Shown here: positions 55,890-64,000 of the stretch, piece after piece | Position numbering within the stretch: position 1 is the stretch's first letter | Layout: every line of letters starts with the position of its first letter | Assembly (NCBI RefSeq): GCF_024763615.1 | Contig: NC_077223.1 | Span: forward strand, 63,922,627-63,986,626 | Reading direction: 5' to 3' | DNA length: 64,000 nt | From: Phlebotomus papatasi | Taxonomy: Eukaryota > Arthropoda > Insecta > Diptera > Psychodidae | Position numbers and translations under genes: made by a program | Notes under the pieces: generated by a model | Seen by the model: only the letters and a program-made list of their open reading frames with translations | Databases searched by the model: none | Told to the model about the DNA's origin: nothing

Positions 55890-57804
55890 CACAGTAAAAG
55901 ATATGATCCAAAAAAGTGAAAAAAAAATCATGGGAATAGTATTGTAAATGTCCGTAAAACTTCTTTTTCCAAAGGTGGACTTTGCTTCAAAATACCCTCG
56001 TTTAATCGGACCGTTACGATGCAACGTGGTTACTGCCAGACCGTTAAAGCGTGATCACAGAATTAACCGATCAAAGTGATTTAGCGGGCAGTAATCAGCC
56101 GATTTGTCACTTACAGTTTACTCAATAACAATACTTGTTTACCCTTGAATGTTGACGTATTATTTTTTTTTTTCAATTCTAAAATCATCTTAAATTAAAT
56201 ATAGTATAAAAATCGTCAATTATTGTTTCCATGAAATTTATTGAATATGATGTTCTATTAATTCAAATTTTATATAAGAATAATAACAGATTTTCCCTGA
56301 AATCCTTGTCGTCTTAAAATTGGACGTATAATTTACTAATATGGAAAAAAAGTAAATTGGAATTTTATGCCTTACATCTTTTTTCTAAAAATTTGTTGCA
56401 AATTAATTCATCATTTTCACAATTTTTTGTCATTAATATGGTTAAGAAGCGTCTAGTGTCTATCACAAGTTCATCTAATACTTTCATGTTAATTCATGAG
56501 ATTGAATATGTAATTTGACCAACTTAATTCGTTCTGACGATTTTTTGTTCATAGTCATGGTTAGTCCATAAAAATTGTTCACCTTTCGAGACAGATTAAT
56601 TTTTGGCACAAACACTGCTGCCTAATTTATGCAAAGAAAATCCCATGCGTGGGAAGGAAGTGAAACTCTGGTGGAAAATTTGGAGAAAGCATAATTTATC
56701 AAAAAATATAAGATAAATTTTTAATGCAATTTTTCAGAGAAGTGTGAAATTGAGAGTTTTTGTGAATACTTTATGCTGAAAGAATACAAATGAGTCAAAT
56801 GTTTTTGGGGGAGTGACTAAGGAAAAGTGTTTCAAATTGGACCAAGTTGGATATTTCTTTCTCAACTTGATGGATGTTTCATGGTAAATAAAGTAACATA
56901 ACTGTGATGTTAGAATTCTTTTTCCTTAGAAAAAAAAGAGTGTAAAGCTGGAGCGGCAATTATCAAAAGGTGATTTGACAGATAACATAAGATTTTCGGT
57001 TTAGTTCATTCGACCGTTACTTTTCAAATTTAAATTGACATTTCAGCCTGTCAGAGAGATGACTTTTATTGTGCTTTTTTGCATCAAATTTAAGAATTTT
57101 CAGTGTTCTCTTTACACAGATCTCCTGTTTTTTTCGTCAACCAAAAATAAACCAAGAAAAAAGCTCACGTGTATAGAATTACTCGATTTACGTGTAAGTT
57201 TAGCGACATGCAATTCAAAAGAACTGACGTGAAAACTGAAACTCTCAAAGTATTCCGCTCTCCGCCGTCACCCTCAAAATCTTATTCACTTTCTACGTGG
57301 TAAAATGACGTGACCACTTGAATTATCTCGCTTCCAAAGCGCACAGCACAAGACTTTTATGTATGATGTTGCATATCAGTAACTTCTCGTGAGCAGAGAG
57401 AATGCTGATGAGTGTCTGGGATGAAGCTGAGAGTGGCGATTGATGATAGGACAGTGATGCCACATGAAATGAAATTTATTTGCAATTTTGCGGTCATATC
57501 CTATGAAAGTGAGAGACACTACGGTCTAGTGCTCGGTATCTTCTCTGGACGAGACGTGCCTTTCAGCCCCAAGAACAAACTTCTTGCATCTTGGTCACGC
57601 CAAATGTGCTATTCACCTGAGAGATATTAGGAACAATTACCGCAGAAGTTTTGTCGATTACGTTGATTATTTCTCGAGAATAACTTGCTTAAAAAAATAT
57701 CAGGATCCCTTAATAGCCTATTCAAATGAAGAGTATTTGTTGGAAAACTTGAAAGAGTATTTAGAAAATTAAAAGCTTTCTAGGAACATTTTTGTGAATT
57801 TAGT
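55890..57804. other. Unique stretch, no gene recognised
   Basis: 55890-56560 is mostly AT-rich. 56600-57780 is less AT-rich, with short plus-strand open frames (62-72 codons at 57035-57772) that show no domain or splice context. No repeat ends recognised. Confidence 0.3.
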
Positions 57805-57941
57805 TTGATGGAATTCTTTGACTGAAAGCTTTGAGAACTAAAGATAACAACGGTTGTCAGCACCACTTGCGGGAGAAAAGAGTGCCCTCGTGTGGGAAAA
57901 AAGATTGTCACTGTTTTAGTAAACTTTGAACAATTTGTATG
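57805..57941 (+). repeat. Dispersed repeat (CACTTGCGGGAGAAAA), copy 2
   Basis: Direct-orientation relative of 54202-54340, with CCACTTGCGGGAGAAAAGAG then TGCCCTCG and ATTGTCACTGTTTTAG. The CTCF-like word is altered here to GCAAGTGGTGCTGA. Confidence 0.65.
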
Positions 57942-58463
57942 CCCAAGAAACACTTTTCTTAATATAGTCTTGTAGAATACTTTACGTAAAGCACTATAAA
58001 ACAAAAAAAACTTTTTATTTACTTATAACGCTCTTGGTTTCATCACTGAGATTACTATAAGTAAAGTGGCGCACTCTTAAGGATTTTAAGAGCTTCTATA
58101 TGAATTTCATCAGAAAATTCGCACTTTAAGTCTTTTAAAAGTGCACTAAAAGATTTGTTTAATATTTGGTTCTATAAAGCAGCTATTTTGCTTCTTAGGT
58201 GTTTTCACTACCCCGTAAAAAGATTCTCTCACAAATGAAGCCTTTTGACTTATTAAAACAGAAATAAAAGAAAATCAGAATTAGTTTAAAATAATTAAAT
58301 GTCAATGATCTTAGTTTAATCCGATACACAAATGTTCTAATATTATTTTGTCATGTAAATAGAGTATTGTAGTAGCTTTTCTTTTACTTTTTCCGGTTAC
58401 AGAAGATATGCACAAATTAAAAGAAAAAAAATCAGTTTTTTTTTTCAATAATTTGTTTATTTG
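57942..58463. other. AT-rich spacer, no gene seen
   Basis: No structure recognised. Confidence 0.3.
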
Positions 58464-58578
58464 TTGGTCAACAACGATAAAACGGCGGTGGACGCTAAGT
58501 ATTTCTTCAATTGCTTAAACTCTTTCTGTGCTTTCAAGGGATTTAATCTCAATAGCACGCATTGTTATTGTAAGAAAA

Positions 58579-58609
<31 letters not shown>

Positions 58610-58627
58610 ATGAATAAATAAAAATAC
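58464..58627 (+). mobile_element. Retroelement 3' end with (AAAT)n tail
   Basis: The segment AACGATAAAACGGCGGTGGA then CGCTAAG matches the short repeat at 34022 and 49732. A run of more than ten AAAT units follows (about 58577-58624). The tail resumes after the inserted element at 61927-61945 (AATAAATAAATAAAATAAAA), so the TIR element landed in the tail. Confidence 0.65.
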
Positions 58628-59213
58628 TAGGGAAGACTGGGGCAAAATGTCACAAAACCGATATTTTATTTTTTAACTACCCTAGCGCCATAGAAATTTC
58701 TAATTAGTACAGTTTTATAGGAAATGTAATGCTCTATAACTTTGTGAAAGTCATTTTTCTCTATTTTGTAAGAAAATACATTTATCGAGCTATTTTCTAA
58801 AAGGTAATTTTGTGACCATTCTCAAAAATGCTGGGGCAAATATGTAGTACCAGGCAGGGACGTAACAACGGGGAGGGGCAGGGGTACATTGCCCCCCCCC
58901 CCCCTAACCGGTCTCTGCCCCCCCCCCCCTGAGAAGACCAATCACTGTTTCAAAATTTGCTAAAATTGTCCATTGTTCTTCTGCAAAATCAAAACTCGGT
59001 AAAATATTACCACATTTTTGTGACAAATTAAGTAAAACGTACTAGATATTTTTATTCATATACTGATGTTTAAAAATATACTATTTTTCAAGATTCAAAG
59101 CAATATATAAATAAAAATTATAAGTTTATGAATTCGAGAGCGCCATTGTAATATATATCCAAAACAAAACTTTTTTAGATTTGCTTCCGTGGTTAAAGAC
59201 TTCTTTTAAATGT

Positions 59214-59480
59214 AAAGGCCTCTACACATTATTGGGAGCAATTTTCGTCAAAAATCGCAGTTTTGATAGAATTTTTACGTTTTTATCTACAGCATTCCAG
59301 GCACTTTAGTTCAAAAACGCATTTTTTTAAGGAAAGAAATATTTAGAGTTCATAAGGAGCAATTTTCGTCGAAAGCTGCTCGCTTAACGGATTTTTTTTG
59401 TACATTTCTTCCTGGAGGAAATACCGTCAATTTCTTAAAATAAAACAATTTTTGACATAAATTACTATCAGTATAGATAC
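59214..59480. mobile_element. Diverged GGCCTCTACACATT MITE
   Basis: The left end AGGCCTCTACACATTATTGG then GAGCAATTTTCGTC is well conserved with 32063. The right end ACAATTTTTGACATAAATTA then CTATCAGTATAGATACC is eroded. TAA and TTA edges. An additional GGAGCAATTTTCGTCGAAAG at about 59357 suggests a second, nested end. Confidence 0.55.
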
Positions 59481-61039
59481 CTTAAGAAAGAGTTTCTTGA
59501 CTGATCGATTTTCTTTCAAAACCATTCAAAGAAATATTTATGAAACGGTAAAGTAAAAAGGCGTTATTTTTTTTACAATTTCACGACAAAATTTTTGAAT
59601 AAAAATTGATTTTTTAATTAATTAAAAAGTTATACAAATGGTAATTTTTATTTAATATTTTAGTTCATATCTAGCTAAAATTTTGATAATATTTAATTTT
59701 TTTTGGAACAACTCGATCTGTCATGTATTTTTCTTCATCATAGCAACAATCAAATATCATAATTTCTGCATCTATTTACTCTTAAAAAATTTTGATGTAT
59801 TTTTTTTTAAATCAAGACTCTATACAAGATTCATCAATAGATTTTAACTTTGAGTAGTACAATAACACATTTTTTCAATTTGAAATCAGGATCAACCCTT
59901 AAACATTTATGAAGCCTCTTGGTTTCGTTGTTTTTTTTTATTAAAAACGATTTTTGAATCGATTTCAATGAACTTATGTCTAATAAAAATTATTGTATTT
60001 TCAAAAATACAGAGACGAAAGCCAAAGACTGTCGAGTAAATTTGCATGTACGTGAGCAAACATCAAAAATTTTGAAGCATGTAATTTCAAGATTTTTTCT
60101 AGTTTTTATTGGTTTTATATAGGAAACAAACTTACGAAATAGAAAATTATTTTAATTTTATAAGATTATTTATTTATGATTTATATAAGAATTATCAGAC
60201 ACATTTCACGTTAATTATGGAGTGCTGCGACAAGACGCTCTAGTGAAGTACTTTAGACAGCCATTTTATAATTTTTTTTTTCGAAAAAAATAAAAACTTG
60301 ATCGTGTCCTTCTCGTATGAAAAGTCGCGTAAAACCAAAAACAGAAAAACGTTAATTTTTAGTCTCCTAATTTAGACTCCGCCCTAACGCATTTTGAAGT
60401 AAGGGAGGAGTGTCAATTAGAAGGACAAAACTTAGCTGTTTTTCGGATTTTTGCTTTGGAGGAGAAGGAAACGGTCAAGATTCTTGAATTTTTCTTGAGT
60501 GCCTCGTCTCACTACTCCCTTACTTCAGGAAAATATGCAGTTTGTAATTTTTATCTGAGAAAAAAATCAATTTCCATTAGTGTATTTCATAGTTAAACTA
60601 AGAAAACCTGAAGAAAATCAGTAATCGGAACTTATTTTCAAGGTTTTTTTTAAAAAAAAAAGATACGTTTTTGAGACAAAATTTTGAATTTCACATGCTC
60701 TAAAAAAATGAAAAATAAGTTTTCATCAATTCTTTTAGTTCAACTAGAAGAGAATTTAATGCTGAAGAGAATAAGCCTTTATTCATTTCATTTGGTCTAT
60801 AATTTTTCGACAAAATTTTAAAAATGAGATGTGGAGAAAACACGTCTAAAATTTTTGGATGTGCGCTCGAGCGCATGCTATTCCGTTCGGCGCTCATTTG
60901 CTTTCGGCTCTGTTACTTTGAATGTACTTCGAATAAGCTTCCGAAATATTTATGGTATATTCTAAGATAGTTTATCTATCGATTTAAATAATAAAAATAT
61001 ATAGACCACTTTTGATCTTCTAATTTACACTCCCCCTTA

Positions 61040-61149
61040 TGGCCTCTACGCACTAGAGAAATTTATGTTCATATTGGAGCAAATTCCCTACGATTGTGTA
61101 GGAAAAACTCTTTACTATGGACATAAATATTTCTTGTGTGTAGAGGCCA
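61040..61149. mobile_element. TTA-flanked MITE GGCCTCTACGCAC, 110 bp
   Basis: The left end TGGCCTCTACGCACTAGAGA then AATTTATGTTC mirrors the right end GGACATAAATATTTCTTGTG then TGTAGAGGCCA. TTA borders both sides (61037-61039, 61150-61152), as in PIF/Harbinger MITEs. It is the innermost layer of the nested set. Confidence 0.8.
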
Positions 61150-61945
61150 TTAAGGATGAGTATATTTTCAAAAATTTGAAAAGTAAAAAAAAATTTTGCC
61201 CCCCCCCCCCCGTGAGCAAATTTCGTTCCTACGCCCCTGGTACCAGGTATTGAATATTATCAAATTTTGATTTGCTTTATTACGGGCTTTCGTAAATTTA
61301 AAAAATAGCTAGGTGACATATTTTCATAGGAAATTTATTCTTCTACACCTTTGTAAAACACCGTTTTCTCTATCTGAACGAGAAAAGCGTTTTTCAACTA
61401 TTTTAGAAAAAATACATATATAAGAGACTGCAAATCGTTTGACCAATGCAAACAACAAGCGGCGAGACACGGAAATGACGTTTCTTTTCGCCGTGAGACA
61501 TCAGAAATTGCTTCGCTTTTTTCTCATTTTTTGCTCCATATGTTTTGTTACTTTTTACCCCAAGTGGTCATTTTTAATAAAAGGAATTTCTGGAGATAAG
61601 GATCTTTGTATAATTCTAAAATTGATAGTGGTTTCGTATTCAAAGAATCCAAATCATTTAGGAAATATTTACCAGTGCATACATTTTGGAAAATAAGTAG
61701 GTCAAAATTGATATTTGCTGTAAGGAAAACATTTGAAAAATAAGGCTAATAATTTCAATATCTTTTATTTTCTGAATTCCTTGTTAGAATTCTAAGAAAC
61801 TTACGACTTTGAAGAAGGTCTATGGAGGCCATCTATGGAAAAATTTTAAGGCGCTGTCTCTTTTATCTTGGAAGATATTTAATTTTCAAACTTTCAATTT
61901 GTGACTTTTTGCCCCAGTCTCCCCTAATAAATAAATAAAATAAAA

Positions 61946-62558
61946 AGCAATATGTAAGACGAATCGGTTTCGCGGCTAAAGACCCTGTCGTTATTTTGAA
62001 TCCTTAAAGACTGATTGGATACATAATGTGCCTTGTCCCTAGCTAGTTAGCCCCTGAGTGGGAGGTAAAGGGTGTGCATCTTTGCCACCATATAGTGAGC
62101 TTGCCTTCTGATGTGCATAAGACTATGGACATGGAGCACTCATGCCTTTTTTTGGCATAACGCTCTTGCAGACGATCAGTTGTTCTTCAGGTGTGAGAAC
62201 AAATGCACCCTTAACAAGAGAATCCTTGTTGGGCCACCACCATCAGTTGTGCTTCTGTACCCGATTTCCAAGACCTCGGTTATATTAATCTTACAATATT
62301 ATATTAATATAGGTATAAATACCATTCGAGCATAATATTAACTGACCAAAATCATTTTTTGCTGACCGAAAAGTCTCGCTGATTTTTATTATCTGAAAAG
62401 TAATAAAAACACACGAATTTTGAATGTTTCTCTTCGACGCCCAAAGTGGTAATTTATGGGAAATGAGCTTGAAAATATGCACCTACGAAGGTGCCAAAGA
62501 TGAGAAATAATTAGAGATTAATGGAAGAAGATATGGCAACATTAATTAATTAGTGTTA
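61946..62558. other. Flank of the nested retroelement; no gene recognised
   Basis: 61950-62270 is less AT-rich and has a 74-codon plus-strand frame (62111) containing NALADDQLFFRCENKC, with no recognisable domain. It may be an eroded repeat. 62270-62558 is AT-rich. Confidence 0.3.
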
Positions 62559-64000
62559 CACAGAGAAAAATTTTGAGTTAGAAAAAATTAAGAAACGTGG
62601 TTTTGAATCAAGAGTACAAGAATTTCAAACTATTTTCCCCTATAATTGAGATATTTTGCGCTTGAATTTCTCTAAAAGAGTATGATAGTTTAAAAAATAG
62701 AATAAATTGTGCTTAATAATAGGAGAACAGTGGGTTTGAATTTAGCGAATCGCAGTTTTGAACACTGATAGAGCATACAGAAGTTTTAAAGTTAGAAGGT
62801 CATTGTTTTGATTTTAGAGTATAGAGGATTCGAGTTAAGACTATTGTGGTTTTGATTTTAGCGAAATCATGGTTTCAAAATAAGAGTATAGTAGTTTTGA
62901 ATTCTATTAGACTATTATGGTCTTGATTTTAGAGTATCATGGCTTTGATTTTAGAGTATTGTGGTTTTGATTTTAGAGTATTGTGGTCTTAATTGTAGAG
63001 TATTGTTATTTTGATTTTAGGAACTTATGGGTTTGATTTTAGAAACTTATGGGTTTGATTTTAGAAACTTATGGGTTTGATTTTAGAAACTCATGGTTTT
63101 GATTTTAGAGTATTGTGGTTTTAATTTTAGAGTATTGTGGTTTTGATTTTAGAGTATTGTGGTTTTGATTTTAGAAACTTATGGGTTTGATTTTACAAAC
63201 TTATGGTTTTGATCTTAGAAACTTATGGTTTTGATTTTAGAAACTTATGGGTTTGATTTTAGAAACTTATGGGTTTGATTTTAGAAACTTATGGGTTTGA
63301 TTTTAGAAACTCATGGTTTTGATTTTAGAGTATTGTGGTTTTAATTATAGAGTATTGTGGTTTTGATTTTAGAGTATTGTGGTTTTGATTTTAGAGTATC
63401 ATGGTTTTGATTTTAGAAACTTATGGGTTTGATTTTAGAAACTTATGGTTTTGATTTTAGAGTATCATGGTTTTGATTTTAGAAACCTATGGGTTTGATT
63501 TTAGAGTATTGTGGTTTTGATTTTAGAAACTTATGGGTTTGATTTTAGAGTATTGTGGTTTTAATTTTAGAGTATTGTGGTTTTGATTTTAGAGTATCAT
63601 GGTTTTGATTTTAGAAACTTATGGGTTTGATTTTAGAAACTTATGGTTTTGATTTTAGAGTATCATGGTTTTGATTTTAGAGTATTGTGGTTTTAATTTT
63701 AGAGTATTGTGGTTTTGATTTTAGAAACTTATGGGTTTGATTTTAGAGTATTGTGGTTTTGATTTTAGAAACTCATGGGTTTGATTTTAGAAACTTATGG
63801 TTTTGATTTTAGAGTATTGTGGTTTTAATTTTAGAGTATTGTGGTTTTGATTTTAGAAACTTATGGTTTTGATTTTAGAAACTTATGGGTTTGATTTTAG
63901 AAACTTATGGTTTTGATTTTAGAGTATCATGGTTTTGATTTTAGAAACTTATGGTTTGATTTTAGAGTATTGTGGTTTTGATTTTAGAAACTCATGGGTT
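62559..64000. mobile_element. Left end of CACAGAGAAAAAT TIR element, continues past window
   Basis: TA is followed by CACAGAGAAAAATTTTGAGT, the terminal word of the 16076, 17123, 21733 and 22889 elements. From here inward the sequence grades into the 22-bp tandem array. The matching right terminus would lie beyond the window, so the size is unknown. Confidence 0.55.
62710..64000. repeat. 22-bp minisatellite with two alternating unit types
   Basis: The common skeleton is GATTTTAG plus a 14-bp variable half. The chief variants are AGTATTGTGGTTTT, AGTATCATGGTTTT, AAACTTATGGGTTT and AAACTTATGGTTTT, with AAACTCATGGTTTT rarer. Units near 62.7-62.95 kb are strongly degenerate; from about 62.93 kb the array is regular. 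The + strand is T- and G-rich with hardly any C. 22 is not a multiple of three and stops are frequent, so it is non-coding. Confidence 0.95.

Larger units (their letters stand above)
58855..61239. mobile_element. Non-autonomous hAT-like element, 2385 bp, exact 8-bp duplication
   Basis: Starts CAGGGACGTAACAACGGGGA and ends TTTCGTTCCTACGCCCCTG. The 8-bp word GTACCAGG flanks it exactly (58847-58854 and 61240-61247). Just inside each end lie long C runs (about 58892-58904, 58918-58929 and 61200-61211). The interior is AT-rich and stop-filled, with no transposase or BED-type zinc-finger frame recognised, so it is non-autonomous. It carries MITEs at 59214-59480 and 61040-61149. Confidence 0.9.
58628..61926. 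mobile_element. TA-flanked TIR element (TAGGGAAGACTGGGGC) split by a hAT-like element
   Basis: The left end TAGGGAAGACTGGGGCAAAA then TGTCAC and the right end TGTGACTTTTTGCCCCAGTC then TCCCCTA are inverted and bordered by TA. Its own sequence is 58628-58846 plus 61248-61926; the rest is the 58855-61239 insertion with its target duplication. Without the insert it would be about 0.9 kb, similar to 28271-29227. A plus-strand frame of 85 codons (61439) shows no domain. Confidence 0.85.

Noticed and set aside
58577..58624. (AAAT)n as an independent microsatellite
   Set aside because: It follows a sequence shared with two other retroposon-like ends and continues beyond an inserted element, so it is better read as a retroelement tail.
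62710..64000. CRISPR-like array
   Set aside because: Units are contiguous 22-bp tandem variants with no spacers, in eukaryotic-type DNA.
62710..64000. Telomeric repeat
   Set aside because: The G/T-rich strand bias resembles telomeres, but the 22-bp unit with GATTTTAG is not a known insect telomere repeat, and the array starts inside a transposon end.

Overview
This window looks like nuclear DNA of an insect. The best guess is a nematoceran dipteran, such as a sand fly, midge or mosquito relative. The evidence is an AT-rich composition, no long open reading frames, one plausible 66-bp intron, insect-type non-LTR retrotransposon tails, and very many short terminal-inverted-repeat (TIR) elements with TA, TTA or 8-bp target-site duplications (TSDs). 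The species call is inference. I recognise no complete host protein-coding gene, no rRNA, no functional tRNA and no CRISPR. The window is best read as an intergenic region or a very large intron, with islands of less AT-rich unique sequence separated by repeats.

The mobile fraction has several strata. (1) At least fifteen elements insert at TA and begin with a shared word of the form TAGGGgAAAnTG or TAGGGgAGACTGGGG, but their interiors are unrelated (1673-2100, 3265-3486, 3488-3723, 4115-4326, 10013-10232, 24053-24231, 26208-26638, 28271-29227, 29316-29746, 36693-36921, 39560-39791, 45773-45991, 49131-49559, 51500-51979, 58628-61926). (2) TA-flanked elements with the terminus CACnGAGAAAAA lie at 16076-16941, 17123-17374, 21733-21974, 22889-23145 and 62559 to the end, and a relative with the terminus CACACAGAAAAA lies at 6518-9307. 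Several carry their own internal sub-repeats. (3) Three hAT-like elements have exact 8-bp TSDs (20231-20498, 34230-34496, 58855-61239). (4) PIF/Harbinger-like MITEs with TTA-type duplications lie near 13.6, 30.7-32.3, 52.2, 55.1, 59.2 and 61.0 kb. (5) A foldback family occurs four times (8.7, 29.2, 36.2 and 44.7 kb), and an unrelated palindrome with ~250-bp arms lies at 35545-36053. (6) tRNA-derived SINE-like repeats lie at 16.5, 34.5-34.7, 35.1-35.5 and 40.9-41.3 kb. (7) Decayed non-LTR retrotransposon 3' ends lie near 11.95-12.13, 44.30-44.52 and 58.46 kb.

Nesting is deep. At 58.46-61.95 kb a small TTA-flanked MITE sits inside a hAT-like element. That element sits inside a TA-flanked element, which splits the (AAAT)n tail of a retroelement. 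At 29.2-30.0 kb one MITE splits a foldback element, and at 55.0-55.5 kb a MITE has landed inside its own relative.

The window ends inside a 22-bp tandem array (about 62.7-64.0 kb). It is built from two main unit types in a non-random order, lies just inside the left terminus of a CACAGAGAAAAA element, and is nearly free of C on the + strand. The only candidate gene structure with matching splice phases is a small three-exon reading at 6779-8000 inside the 2.8-kb TIR element. It is unproven and carries an in-frame stop in its first exon. Unique islands (about 10.4-11.1, 14.0-16.0, 18.0-19.2, 20.9-21.5, 24.3-25.3, 27.3-28.1, 32.4-33.8, 42.0-43.1, 46.0-48.5, 52.5-53.8 and 56.6-57.8 kb) may hold regulatory DNA, but nothing in the sequence alone proves it. 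All similarities were judged by eye.
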